A DNA stretch of 64,000 bases from Novosphingobium decolorationis (GTDB lineage Bacteria; Pseudomonadota; Alphaproteobacteria; Sphingomonadales; Sphingomonadaceae). Shown piece after piece: positions 36,339 through 44,873 of this stretch. The notes under the pieces were generated by a model. That model made no database searches. It had not been told where the DNA came from and saw only the letters and a list, made by a program, of their open reading frames with translations. Every line of letters begins with the position of its first letter. Within the stretch, counting starts at the first letter, position 1. The stretch lies in the NCBI RefSeq assembly GCF_018417475.1, contig NZ_CP054856.1, positions 3,565,001-3,629,000 of the forward strand, written 5' to 3'. The position numbers and the translations under genes are program-made.

Positions 36339-38369
36339 GTGGATTTCAGGAACGGAAGTGACAGTCGCATCGACAGCGCGGACGCTACGGAAGAAACCGT
36401 TGCCAGCCCGTCGGTAAACTCGAACAAGGAGACGGGCGCAGGCCCGGCAATCGGAATGGACAAGGCGGATACGGCCAGCGCGGACCTCGTTGCTGCAGCC
36501 GCGGCCTCGGTGGCCGCAGCGGCCCAGGCAAACTCGGCGAAGGAATACGACTCCAAGTCGATCAACCCGCGTCGCTTCACCATCGTCACGGACGACAGCC
36601 GTAACGACAAGCTGACCGCGTTCGGCAAGGAAACGCTGGAGGATCGCTACCTCCTCCCCGGCGAGAAGTACCAGGACCTCTTCGCGCGCGTGGCCGATGC
36701 CTACGCCGACGATGCCGAGCACGCCCAGCGTCTCTACGACTACATCTCCAAGCTCTGGTTCATGCCCGCCACCCCCGTTCTCTCGAACGGCGGCACCGGT
36801 CGCGGCCTGCCTATCTCGTGCTACCTCAACTCGGTCGAAGACAGCCTCGAAGGCATCGTCAACACCTGGAACGAGAACGTCTGGCTCGCCTCGCGCGGCG
36901 GCGGCATCGGCACTTACTGGGGCAACGTGCGCGGCATCGGTGAGCCGGTCGGCCTCAACGGCAAGACCAGCGGCATCATCCCCTTCGTGCGCGTGATGGA
37001 TTCGTTGACCCTGGCGATCTCGCAAGGCTCTCTGCGCCGTGGTTCGGCGGCCTGCTACATCGACGTCTCGCACCCCGAGATCGAGGAATTCCTCGAGATC
37101 CGCACCACCACGGGTGACTTCAACCGCAAGGCGCTGAACCTGCACCACGGCGTGCTGCTCTCGGACGAGTTCATGGAAGCCGTGCGCGATGGTGCCGACT
37201 TCGACCTGAAGAGCCCGAAGGACGGCGCGGTGCGCAGCACCGTCAACGCCCGCGCGCTGTTCCAGAAGCTGGTCGAAGTGCGCCTGCGCACCGGCGAGCC
37301 CTACCTCGTCTTCTCCGACACCGTGAACCGCATGATGCCCAAGCATCACCGCGATCTCGGCCTCAAGGTCTCGACCTCGAACCTGTGTTCGGAAATCACG
37401 CTGCCCACGGGCCGCGATCACCTCGGCGAAGACCGCACCGCGGTGTGCTGCCTCTCCTCGCTCAACCTGGAAACCTGGGAAGAGTGGAAGGGCGAGAAGC
37501 GCTTCGTCGAAGACGTGCTGCGCTTCCTCGACAACGTGCTGCAGGACTTCATCGACCGCGCGCCCGACGAGATGGCCCGCGCCAAGTATTCGGCCGCGCG
37601 TGAGCGTTCGGTGGGCATGGGCGTCATGGGCTTCCACTCCTACCTGCAGAAGAAGAACATCGCCTTTGAAAGCGCGATGGCCAAGGCCCTCAACCTCCAG
37701 ATGTTCCAGTACGTCAACCAGAAGGCCAACGAGGCCTCGATGATGCTGGCGCACGAGCGTGGCCCGTGCCCCGACGCGGCCGACCAGGGCGTGATGGAGC
37801 GTTTCAGCTGCAAGATGGCGATCGCGCCGACCGCCTCGATCTCGATCATCTGCGGTGGCACCTCGGCCTGCATCGAGCCGATCCCGGCCAACATCTACAC
37901 CCACAAGACGCTCTCGGGCTCGTTCGTGGTGGAGAACCCGTACCTCAAGAAGCTGCTCGCCGAGAAGTCGAAGGACTCCACCAACGTGTGGAACTCGATC
38001 CTCGAGCACGGCGGCTCGGTCCAGCACCTCGATTTCCTCTCGCCGGAGGAAAAGGCGGTGTTCAAGACCAGCTTCGAGATCGACCAGCGCTGGCTGCTCG
38101 AATTCGCAGGGGACCGTACCCCCTACATCGACCAGGCCCAGTCGCTGAACCTGTTCATCCCGGCCGACGTCGACAAGTGGGACCTCCTGATGCTCCACTA
38201 CCAGGCGTGGGAAAAGGGCATCAAGTCGCTCTACTACCTGCGCTCCAAGTCGGTGCAGCGCGCCGGTTTCGCAGGCTCGGGCGGGGTCGAGGCGGACAAC
38301 ACCGCCGAAGCGCCCAAGTTCGAGATCGGCGAGACGACCGACTACGACGAATGTCTCGCCTGCCAGTAA
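36339..38369 (+). CDS. nrdA: Class I ribonucleotide reductase, large subunit
   Basis: The 676-residue alpha subunit reduces ribonucleotides. Redox Cys in PISCYLNS and AVCCLSSLN, catalytic N-x-C-x-E in SNLCSEI, radical-path tyrosines in SLYYLRS, and the C-terminal shuttle pair in DECLACQ are all present. The first 70 residues are an Ala-rich, low-complexity tail, and the N-terminal ATP-cone of E. coli NrdA is absent, so overall-activity control by ATP/dATP must work differently. The GTG start at 36339 is uncertain; an ATG at 36456 is possible. nrdB lies 2.2 kb downstream, not in the same operon. Confidence 0.93.
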   Translation: MDFRNGSDSRIDSADATEETVASPSVNSNKETGAGPAIGMDKADTASADLVAAAAASVAAAAQANSAKEYDSKSINPRRFTIVTDDSRNDKLTAFGKETLEDRYLLPGEKYQDLFARVADAYADDAEHAQRLYDYISKLWFMPATPVLSNGGTGRGLPISCYLNSVEDSLEGIVNTWNENVWLASRGGGIGTYWGNVRGIGEPVGLNGKTSGIIPFVRVMDSLTLAISQGSLRRGSAACYIDVSHPEIEEFLEIRTTTGDFNRKALNLHHGVLLSDEFMEAVRDGADFDLKSPKDGAVRSTVNARALFQKLVEVRLRTGEPYLVFSDTVNRMMPKHHRDLGLKVSTSNLCSEITLPTGRDHLGEDRTAVCCLSSLNLETWEEWKGEKRFVEDVLRFLDNVLQDFIDRAPDEMARAKYSAARERSVGMGVMGFHSYLQKKNIAFESAMAKALNLQMFQYVNQKANEASMMLAHERGPCPDAADQGVMERFSCKMAIAPTASISIICGGTSACIEPIPANIYTHKTLSGSFVVENPYLKKLLAEKSKDSTNVWNSILEHGGSVQHLDFLSPEEKAVFKTSFEIDQRWLLEFAGDRTPYIDQAQSLNLFIPADVDKWDLLMLHYQAWEKGIKSLYYLRSKSVQRAGFAGSGGVEADNTAEAPKFEIGETTDYDECLACQ

Positions 38370-38390
38370 GGCTCGGCCAGTTCATATAAT

Positions 38391-38427
38391 AAAGCCCCGG
38401 ACTTCCACGAAGTCCGGGGCTTTTTTT
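38391..38427 (+). terminator. Rho-independent terminator of nrdA
   Basis: AAAGCCCCGGACTT pairs with AAGTCCGGGGCTTT around a short loop and is followed by a T-run. Confidence 0.95.
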
Positions 38428-38470
38428 AAGGGTGCCGTTCCCTCATTGCATGAGGGACGCGGGGGGCGTG

Positions 38471-38698
38471 TCAGTTGGCGCCAGCGCCCACCGGAATGGC
38501 GGTTCCCTGCTTCAGGTAGACGCGGTTGTCGTCGATCTTGTCGACATTGCCGAGGTCGAGGAAGTGGTGCTGGCCATCCGAACTGTCGGTGCGGGTCAGC
38601 TTGATGCGATCATCCTCGATTCCATCGACGGTGCCCACGTGCTGACCATTGGCATCGGCAACTTCCATGTGTTCGCGGATACGGAGCTTCTCGAGCAT
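38471..38698 (-). CDS. DUF2171 family protein
   Basis: The 75-residue protein begins MLEKLRIREHMEVADANGQH. It fits DUF2171, a small PRC-barrel-like beta fold (VGTVDGIEDDRIKLTR, FLDLGNVDKIDDNRVYLKQG). Function unknown; general stress links have been proposed. A strong site AAAGGAGAG precedes ATG 38698. A second DUF2171-like gene lies at 39887, also between nrdA and nrdB. Confidence 0.85.
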   Translation of the reverse strand: MLEKLRIREHMEVADANGQHVGTVDGIEDDRIKLTRTDSSDGQHHFLDLGNVDKIDDNRVYLKQGTAIPVGAGAN

Positions 38699-38938
38699 AT
38701 CTCTCTCCTTTCGCTCTGTTTTGCTGCGTTGTTACCCCTAATAACGCGCATCCCCCCGGGGGGCGTTCCGGCATCCATCGCATCATGGGCACGGTTGATG
38801 GAGGCGGGAGCGTGCGAGCGGCGCGCTTTGCCGCGGGGCGTGCGTGGAGAGGCTTCGGGCGTGCGCGGATCGCACGGGAACGGCTCGGGTGCCTTGCGTA
38901 TTCTGTTGATTGAAAAGCCTAATCAGGAGAATACGAAC

Positions 38939-39148
38939 GTGTTTCGCAGGAATGCCATCATGGCCGTCTCGCTCGCCGTCGCCGCATCGGTCGGCCTTTC
39001 GGCCTGCAACCAGTACGGCCATCCGCGCCCCGGCCACCACCGCCCGCACGACCGCTACGAGAAGCGCCACGACCGGGGGCATCACGGCAAGCGCCGTCAC
39101 GACCGTCGCCATGACCGCCGTCACGACGACCGGCGTGGGCCGTGGTAA
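38939..39148 (+). CDS. Small His/Arg-rich lipoprotein
   Basis: GTG at 38939 has AGGAG 9 bases upstream. The 69-residue product has a lipoprotein signal (MFRRNAIMAVSLAVAASVGL then SAC) with lipobox LSAC at about residue 23. The mature part is almost all His, Arg, Asp and Gly: HPRPGHHRPHDRYEKRHD, then repeats RHDRRHDRRHDDRR. It may bind metal ions or polyanions at the envelope; that is a composition-based guess. A composite palindromic repeat starts 17 bases after its stop. Confidence 0.65.
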   Translation: MFRRNAIMAVSLAVAASVGLSACNQYGHPRPGHHRPHDRYEKRHDRGHHGKRRHDRRHDRRHDDRRGPW

Positions 39149-39165
39149 GACGGTAGGAGAATAGG

Positions 39166-39279
39166 TCCGAAGGCCATCGCCCTCGGGCTCCCAAAACGGT
39201 CGACCTCACCTCTCCCGGCCATCGCGGCGCGCGAAAGGTGAGGTCGACCGTTTTGGGGGCAAGGGGGGATGCCCCCTTG
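39166..39279. repeat. Composite palindromic intergenic repeat, copy A
   Basis: Three stem-loops lie in tandem. One is at about 39167-39186. A perfect 21-base inverted repeat (39191-39211 / 39236-39256) follows. The third is CAAGGGG/CCCCTTG at 39260-39279. The whole 114 bases align with the reverse complement of copy B at 59758-59871 (similar order of all three hairpins). It looks like a REP- or MITE-like dispersed family. Confidence 0.8.
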
Positions 39280-39409
39280 AAAAGTCTTTCTTCCGGGTTG
39301 TGTTTGCCCATCCCGTTACCGCGTGTGACAATTTGCGGCTTGAGCGCGTGCGCGTCCTGCGCTTTGCAGTTGAGCGATTCGTAATTGTTCAAAGGGACAC
39401 TCTTCTCAC

Positions 39410-39799
39410 ATGCGCAAGTGGCACCGCTGGCTCTCGCTCTTCTTCGGAATCTTCATGCTGTGGATCGCGGTGACCGGCGTGCTCAGCCAGGTCGCGGTGC
39501 TGTGGCCGGCAGGGGCGCCCGATCCGGCCGTGGAGGCGCTCGCAACGCCGCCGGAAGGTTTCGAATGCCCCGAGGGCTGGCGCTGCATGCCGCCGCGCGC
39601 TTCGGGCGGTATCCGCTCGATGGTCGGCCTGTTCCATCACCTGCATTCGGGCGAGACCTTCGGTGCCATCGGTACCGTGATCTCGGTTCTGTCGGGCCTG
39701 GCTCTGGTGTTCTTCTCGATCTCGGGAATCTGGCTCTACGTCCAGATGTGGCGCTTCCGGACCAAGCGCAAGCTAACCCCGCGCTGGTTCTGGAAGTGA
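39410..39799 (+). CDS. PepSY-associated membrane protein
   Basis: The 129-residue protein begins MRKWHRWLSLFFGIFMLWIA. The first transmembrane segment with WHRWLSL and the second near VISVLSGLALVFFSISGIWLY are typical of PepSY_TM proteins, which span the membrane and are linked to iron uptake or peptidase control. A periplasmic loop of about 60 residues has one Cys pair (FECPEGWRCMP). It is shorter than classical PepSY_TM proteins. It ends before a strong bidirectional terminator. Confidence 0.75.
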   Translation: MRKWHRWLSLFFGIFMLWIAVTGVLSQVAVLWPAGAPDPAVEALATPPEGFECPEGWRCMPPRASGGIRSMVGLFHHLHSGETFGAIGTVISVLSGLALVFFSISGIWLYVQMWRFRTKRKLTPRWFWK

Positions 39800-39827
39800 A
39801 CCCGCGGCGGCAATAGCGCGCGACGCA

Positions 39828-39866
39828 AGAAGGGCCCGGGTCATCATGATCCGGGCCCTTCTCGTA
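39828..39866. terminator. Bidirectional terminator
   Basis: A 17-base stem AGAAGGGCCCGGGTCAT (39828-39844) pairs with 39846-39862 and has one G-U pair. It lies between convergent genes. Confidence 0.85.
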
Positions 39867-39886
39867 TCTGGCAAGTGTGCCGGGGC

Positions 39887-40153
39887 TCAGGTCGAGCTGG
39901 GCATGCCGAAGGTGATGTCGCCGCGATCGGAAAGGAGCACGCCTTCCTCGCCCACGCCGTCGATCTGGCTGAGCGCGATGAAGGAGTGCCCGCCATCGCC
40001 CGCGAGCATGACTTCGTCGCCTTTGACTTCGGAAACCCGGCCAAGGCAGGTCCCCTCGGCGTCGATCACCTTCATGTCCTTGTGAATGGTTCCCAGGCTC
40101 GTCGTCCAGAATGTCCCTTCGGCAGCGCGAGGGCGGCTGGCGGTGGTGGTCAT
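39887..40153 (-). CDS. DUF2171-like protein, second copy
   Basis: The 88-residue protein begins MTTTASRPRAAEGTFWTTSL. From residue 27 (MKVIDAEGTCLGRVSEVKGD, FIALSQIDGVGEEGVLLS) it has the small beta fold of DUF2171/PRC-barrel proteins. The start at 40151-40153 has AGGAG 8 bases upstream. Together with 38471 it brackets the region between nrdA and nrdB. Function unknown. Confidence 0.7.
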   Translation of the reverse strand: MTTTASRPRAAEGTFWTTSLGTIHKDMKVIDAEGTCLGRVSEVKGDEVMLAGDGGHSFIALSQIDGVGEEGVLLSDRGDITFGMPSST

Positions 40154-40558
40154 GGCGTCTCTCCTGTTGGGCCCGGTAAGGGCCGGAATGTTCCTGCTGA
40201 AAGAACGCGCAAGGAGGCTGCGCAGTTCCCCGCAAAGCCCCGGATGAGGCGGGGTTTTGATGCGGGGGGGAGGGCTGCTCGGCTCTCGCCTATGTCCAAT
40301 GTGAGGCACAAGGTCTAGCGCTTGTCTCCTTGCTCTCCCCCTAAATCTATGATTCAAAACTGTGCAAACCTGAAAAAAATTTGGCCAAAATAATGCTGGA
40401 GGGCTGCACAAGGAGGGGCCATTTCGTCTATCCGCTTGGGTCCCGGGCGCGACTCTCGTTGCACCGGGCCAGATCATGCGGATTGCGAAAGACGGACCAC
40501 CTCTTTCGCCCTTCGCCAACAACGCACCACGTTAGACATCCAACGGAGTCAGTCGCCC
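40154..40558. other. Intergenic region upstream of nrdB
   Basis: About 405 bases with no gene. It contains a perfect 10-base palindrome TTTGGCCAAA at 40380-40389 in a locally A/T-rich stretch about 170 bases before nrdB, a possible control site. No clear NrdR box is seen. A frame running from 40436 into nrdB is rejected because the NrdB fold starts at 40559. Confidence 0.35.
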
Positions 40559-41611
40559 ATGCCTCTTCTCGACGCGCGCAAGACCTACAAGCCTTTCGAG
40601 TACCCTTGGGCCTACGACTACTGGAAGCGCCAGCAGCAGCTGCACTGGCTGCCCGAGGAAGTGCCGCTGGGCGAGGATTGCCGCGACTGGGCGCAGAAGC
40701 TTTCCGAGCATGAGCGCAACCTGCTCACGCAGATCTTCCGTTTCTTCACGCAGGCCGACGTGGAAGTGCAGGATTGCTATCACGAGAAGTACGCGCGCGT
40801 CTTCAAGCCGACCGAGATCAAGATGATGCTCACCGCCTTCTCCAACATGGAGACGGTGCACATCGCGGCCTATTCGCACCTGCTCGACACCATCGGCATG
40901 CCCGAGAGCGAATACGGCGCCTTCCTCGAATATGCCGAGCTGAAGGACAAGCATGACTACATGCAGAACTTCGGCGTCGACAACGATGAGGACATCGCGC
41001 GCACGCTCGCCATGTTCGGCGGCTTCACCGAGGGCGTGCAGCTCTTCGCCAGCTTCGCCATGCTGATGAACTTCCCGCGCTTCAACAAGATGAAGGGCAT
41101 GGGCCAGATCGTCACCTGGTCGATCCGCGACGAATCGCTGCACTGCGAGGGCATCATCAAGATGTTCCACGCCTTCACCAAGGAGCGCGGCTGCCTGACC
41201 AAGGCCGTGCGCGACGACATTGCCGATGTCTGCCAGACCACGGTGCGCCTCGAAGACAACTTCATCGACCTCGCCTTCGAGATGGGCCCGGTTCCGGGCA
41301 TGACCGCCAAGGACATCAAGAAGTACATCCGCTACATCGCGGACTGGCGCCTCGACCAGCTGGGCCTCAAGCCGATCTACATGATCGACGAACACCCGCT
41401 GCCCTGGCTCACCCCGCTGCTGAACGGTGTGGAGCACGCCAACTTCTTCGAGACCCGCGCGACCGAATACTCGAAGGGCGCGACCCGTGGCGACTGGAAC
41501 ACGGTGTGGGCGAACTTCGATTCGCGCCGCAAGGTGAAGCCGGAAGACGTGGCGCTGGCCGACGACGGCAGCGAGCCCGGCCTCTTCGAGGATACCCAGG
41601 CCGCCGAGTAA
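40559..41611 (+). CDS. nrdB: Class I ribonucleotide reductase, small subunit
   Basis: The 350-residue ferritin-like radical subunit begins MPLLDARKTYKPFEYPWAYD. Metal ligands and radical Tyr appear in METVHIAAYSHLL (E, H, Y), the earlier acidic ligand in FTQADVEVQD, and the second E/H set in WSIRDESLHCEGI. There is no ATP-cone. CGGAG lies 10 bases ahead of ATG. It is closed by a terminator at 41674. The intact Tyr suggests a subclass Ia- or Ib-like di-metal-tyrosyl enzyme paired with nrdA at 36339. Confidence 0.95.
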   Translation: MPLLDARKTYKPFEYPWAYDYWKRQQQLHWLPEEVPLGEDCRDWAQKLSEHERNLLTQIFRFFTQADVEVQDCYHEKYARVFKPTEIKMMLTAFSNMETVHIAAYSHLLDTIGMPESEYGAFLEYAELKDKHDYMQNFGVDNDEDIARTLAMFGGFTEGVQLFASFAMLMNFPRFNKMKGMGQIVTWSIRDESLHCEGIIKMFHAFTKERGCLTKAVRDDIADVCQTTVRLEDNFIDLAFEMGPVPGMTAKDIKKYIRYIADWRLDQLGLKPIYMIDEHPLPWLTPLLNGVEHANFFETRATEYSKGATRGDWNTVWANFDSRRKVKPEDVALADDGSEPGLFEDTQAAE

Positions 41612-41673
41612 GCGGTATCGGGAAAAGGGCGCCGCAAAGGCGCTCTTCGGCACGGCCGATGCGAAATGAACAC

Positions 41674-41703
41674 GGCCCGGCGGGAAACCTGCCGGGCCTT
41701 TTG
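41674..41703 (+). terminator. Rho-independent terminator of nrdB
   Basis: GGCCCGGCGGG / CTGCCGGGCC stem with a short AAAC loop and TTTT. Confidence 0.85.
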
Positions 41704-41746
41704 TGTTAGATGGGTAACACAGTCTTTCCATCGAAGGAGTGACCGC

Positions 41747-42166
41747 ATGCTCCATATTTCTGTTTCCCGCTCCGCGCGCATGGCTTTCCTCGCCGCGCCC
41801 GTCCTTCTTGCCGGGGCCGCGTCCGGCGCGCGTCCGGTGGCCGCGCAAAGCGGCGTCATCGCGCGGACCGACGCCGAGATCGCGAAGGCGATGCAAAGCC
41901 CCTATCTCAAGATGGTACGGAACATTTCGCCCAGCGAACTCGTCCCCGGCACGCCTGTCGTGGAAGGCGACGGCGGCGTCATCGGGACGGTCGAGGGGCG
42001 CGACGGGGCAACCGTGGTGCTGGTCGATGACCGCTATCGCTACCGCGTGCCCGTCACCGAAATCTACGCCTACACGAGCGGCGATGGGGACCACTTCGCG
42101 AGCCGTGTGGCGCGCAAGGACATGGCCCGCGCGAAGCTGGAGGCGGGAGAACGCCGGGGCGGCTAG
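41747..42166 (+). CDS. Exported protein with PRC-barrel-like segment
   Basis: The 139-residue protein starts at ATG 41747 with AAGGAG 8 bases upstream. A signal peptide (MLHISVSRSARMAFLAAPVL then LAGAASG...VAAQ) is followed by a short domain VEGDGGVIGTVEGRDGATVV, VLVDDRYRYRVPVTEIYA, reminiscent of PRC-barrel folds as in the two DUF2171 genes nearby. Function unknown; periplasmic location likely. Confidence 0.6.
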   Translation: MLHISVSRSARMAFLAAPVLLAGAASGARPVAAQSGVIARTDAEIAKAMQSPYLKMVRNISPSELVPGTPVVEGDGGVIGTVEGRDGATVVLVDDRYRYRVPVTEIYAYTSGDGDHFASRVARKDMARAKLEAGERRGG

Positions 42167-42189
42167 GTACGGGCCGCGCCGGTCCTCGC

Positions 42190-42558
42190 TCAGATCGTCC
42201 AGGATCCGGGATTGGGCATGGCTTCGCGCTTCTGGGCCTTGAGCAGGCTCATCACCGTGCGCACGATCACCCAGATCGAGACCGCGAGCAGGATCGGGAA
42301 GCCGATCAGCACGATCATCAGCACGACGCCCAGGAAGCCGCCGACAAGGCCGATCCAGAACGTGTTGATGAGATACTGGTAATGCGACAGTTCCCAGTCG
42401 GACTTGGCTTCGCTGCGCCAGACGAAGGCGAGGACGACGCCAATGATGGCGGTCACCCCGGTCAGGAACGACGCGAAGTAGAGCAGGCAGATTACCGTCG
42501 GGTTGTTGAGCTCGAAGTTCGAGCCTGGCGTCGTGGGCCTGTTTTCACTGCTGTTCAC
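42190..42558 (-). CDS. DUF4870-like membrane protein
   Basis: The 122-residue protein probably starts at GTG 42558, because AGGAGAG lies 5 bases before it; upstream ATGs at 42582 and 42576 lack a site. Hydrophobic segments (VICLLYFASFLTGVTAIIGVV, FWIGLVGGFLGVVLMIVLIG, PILLAVSIWVIVRTVMSLLK) fit DUF4870, small three- to four-span membrane proteins of unknown function. It lies after, and convergent with, the exported protein gene. Confidence 0.75.
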   Translation of the reverse strand: MNSSENRPTTPGSNFELNNPTVICLLYFASFLTGVTAIIGVVLAFVWRSEAKSDWELSHYQYLINTFWIGLVGGFLGVVLMIVLIGFPILLAVSIWVIVRTVMSLLKAQKREAMPNPGSWTI

Positions 42559-42660
42559 GGGCTCTCTCCTTACCATGTTCATGGCAAGGTGACCCATCGA
42601 GCTACATGCTGCAAGTGCGCTTGCCGAGCGGCATGGCACACTTGCAGATCGGCGTGGGCC

Positions 42661-43986
42661 TCAGACGAGGCCGAGGAAAAGCCCCGCGAGCGCCGCACTC
42701 ATCAGGTTGGAAAGGCTGCCTGCCGCCAGCGCGCGCACGCCCAGACGCGCGATGTGGGGGCGCTGGTTGGGAGCAAGGCTGCCGGTCACCGCCATCTGGA
42801 TCGCGATCGAGGAGAAGTTGGCAAAACCACACAGCGCGAACGTGACGACCGCCACCGTGCGCGGCGAGAGACCGGCGTCGTTGCCCAGTTCGATGAAGGC
42901 GACGAACTCGTTGAGGACGATCTTGGTGCCGAACAGGCTGCCCGCCTGCATGGCCTCGGCCCAGTCGGGGGTGGCGAGCAGGTAGAAGACCGGGGCAAAG
43001 ACATAGCCGATGAGGCCCTGGAAGGTGATGTCCGCAAAGCCGAAGAGCCCGGCCGCCCATCCGATGATGCCGTTTGCCAGCGCGATAAGGGCGACGAAGG
43101 CGAGCACCATCGCGCCCACCGCGACGGCGAGCTTCACGCCGGTCTGTGCGCCTTGCGAGGCAGCCATGATGATGTTGGCCGGGCGCTCTTCCTCGTGCTC
43201 GACGGGCTCGACCTCATCGATGTGGACGCCGGGCTGGTGGGTTACGTCGTCGCGGTTGAGGGCGGCGGCGGTCATTCCCGCTGGCGGCGTCGCGCCCTCG
43301 TGGATGTCGAGCTGCGTGGCCTCGTCGTGGCGCGGGTCGGGCATGATCATCTTGGCCATGAAGATGCCGCCCGGCGCCGACATGAACGCGGCGGCGACCA
43401 GATAGTCGATGCGGATACCCATCGAGGCGTAGGCGGCCAGGATCGTGCCGGCGACACCGGCAAGCCCCACGCTCATCACGCAGAACAGCTGCGAGGGATT
43501 GAGGTTGGCAAGGTAGGGGCGGATCACCAGCGGGCTTTCGCTCTGCCCGACGAAGATGTTCGAGGCCGCGCACAGGCTTTCCACCTTGCTGATCCCGGTC
43601 ACCTTCTCCAGCGCGCCGCCGATCCAGCGGATCACCAGCGGCATGATGCCCAGGTAATAGAGGACCGAGATCAGCGAGGCGAAGAAGATGATGACGGGAA
43701 GGGCCGAGATCGCAAAGCTCGCACCGCCGATCTCGGGGGCTGCGAGGGGGCCAAACAGGAAGTTGGTGCCCGCAGCCGCGTAGCCCAGCAGGCTCTCCAC
43801 GCCCAGTGCCGCGCCGCGCAGCAGGCGGTTGCCGAAGGGAATGTAGAGCACCAGCGCGGCAAAACCGGCCTGAAGCGCGAAGGCCGCTCCCACCACGCGC
43901 AGCCGGATTGCCCTGCGGTTGGTGGAAAGTAGAAATGCCACGGTCATGATGAGAACAATGCCGAGAAGGCTGTAGGCGACTTGCAT
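42661..43986 (-). CDS. NupC-family concentrative nucleoside transporter
   Basis: The 441-residue inner-membrane protein imports nucleosides with protons or sodium. It has about ten hydrophobic segments, with signature stretches SNIFVGQSESPLVIRPYL, MSVGLAGVAGTILAAYASMG, FMSAPGGIFMAKMIMPD, LNEFVAFIEL and ALCGFANFSSIAIQM, which match NupC/CNT carriers. An insert of about 60 charged residues sits after the PDPRHDE segment. It is transcribed alone, divergent from the queuosine-precursor transporter. Confidence 0.93.
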   Translation of the reverse strand: MQVAYSLLGIVLIMTVAFLLSTNRRAIRLRVVGAAFALQAGFAALVLYIPFGNRLLRGAALGVESLLGYAAAGTNFLFGPLAAPEIGGASFAISALPVIIFFASLISVLYYLGIMPLVIRWIGGALEKVTGISKVESLCAASNIFVGQSESPLVIRPYLANLNPSQLFCVMSVGLAGVAGTILAAYASMGIRIDYLVAAAFMSAPGGIFMAKMIMPDPRHDEATQLDIHEGATPPAGMTAAALNRDDVTHQPGVHIDEVEPVEHEEERPANIIMAASQGAQTGVKLAVAVGAMVLAFVALIALANGIIGWAAGLFGFADITFQGLIGYVFAPVFYLLATPDWAEAMQAGSLFGTKIVLNEFVAFIELGNDAGLSPRTVAVVTFALCGFANFSSIAIQMAVTGSLAPNQRPHIARLGVRALAAGSLSNLMSAALAGLFLGLV

Positions 43987-44093
43987 TGAGCGGCGCTGCT
44001 CCGAAACGAGGGAAGATCGAGTAAACGCCGGAACCTAGAGGGCGATGTCCAATACGGCTAGTGCAATTGTCCAAGGCCGGTTAGAGCATCCCG

Positions 44094-44780
44094 ATGCAGG
44101 CCAACGACAGCACATCCATCTCGCTCCCCCGCTCACTGTTCATCTTTTCGCTGCTCTACGGCGGACTGGTGGTGCTGGCCGGGGTACTGGGCACCAAGCT
44201 CGCCTCCCTCGGAACCTGGCCGGTGGTGGGCGAACTGGCGGTCGAATCGGGCATCTTCGCCTTCCTGTTCCTCGTCGTCCTGTCGAGCGCGGTGGCCGAA
44301 CTGCACGGGCGCGCCGTCGCCAATCGCCTGATTCGCTATGGCTTCATTCCGCTCATCGTCTCGATGGTGCTGATCACGCTGGTCATCAACGTGGTGCCGC
44401 CCGCCGCGATGTGGGGGGACCAGGAGGCCTTCGCGCGGCTCCTGGGGCAGGGCGCGCGCATGCAGTTTGCAGGACTGGTCTCGTACGGCGTGTCGCAGAC
44501 GCTCAACGTCTACCTTTTCTCGAAGCTGGCGGGCAATTCGCTGGGGCATGAGCGCGGCGCGGTGCTGCTGTTCCGGGCCTGGCTGGCGAGCATGCTCTCG
44601 CAGGCGGTCGACACCGTGCTGTTCATCTCGATCTCGTTCTTCGGCCAGGACCTCCCGCTGCTCGCGATCATGGAGGGGCAGATCATCTCCAAGCTGGTGC
44701 TTTCCACGATCATGGTGCCCCCGCTGATCCTCTTCTTCGTGCGCTTCGGGCAGTGGCTCGACCGACCGAAAACGGCCTGA
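44094..44780 (+). CDS. yhhQ: Queuosine precursor transporter (YhhQ family)
   Basis: The 228-residue membrane protein begins MQANDSTSISLPRSLFIFSL and has six hydrophobic segments. The VUT/YhhQ signature appears in GTKLASLG, AELHGRAVANRLIRYGFIP, YGVSQTLNVYLFSKL and WLASMLSQAVDTVLFISISF. It imports preQ0/preQ1 or queuine for the tRNA modification queuosine. I looked for a preQ1 riboswitch in the 107-base leader and found no match. Confidence 0.88.
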   Translation: MQANDSTSISLPRSLFIFSLLYGGLVVLAGVLGTKLASLGTWPVVGELAVESGIFAFLFLVVLSSAVAELHGRAVANRLIRYGFIPLIVSMVLITLVINVVPPAAMWGDQEAFARLLGQGARMQFAGLVSYGVSQTLNVYLFSKLAGNSLGHERGAVLLFRAWLASMLSQAVDTVLFISISFFGQDLPLLAIMEGQIISKLVLSTIMVPPLILFFVRFGQWLDRPKTA

Positions 44781-44873
44781 GCAAAGCCACCTGCACACCA
44801 AGTGTTGCGTGTGCTTGACGAAAAAGGGCACAAAATACCTTCAATTCCGCGTCAGGGAAGCTAAAGCGGGCTC

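Noticed and set aside
36066..38198. 710-codon open frame antisense to nrdA
   Set aside because: nrdA on the other strand has all catalytic motifs; the antisense frame shows none and arises from third-position GC bias.
43987..44093. Possible preQ1 riboswitch upstream of the YhhQ-family gene
   Set aside because: No loop or pseudoknot sequence of the known classes is visible in the 107-base leader.
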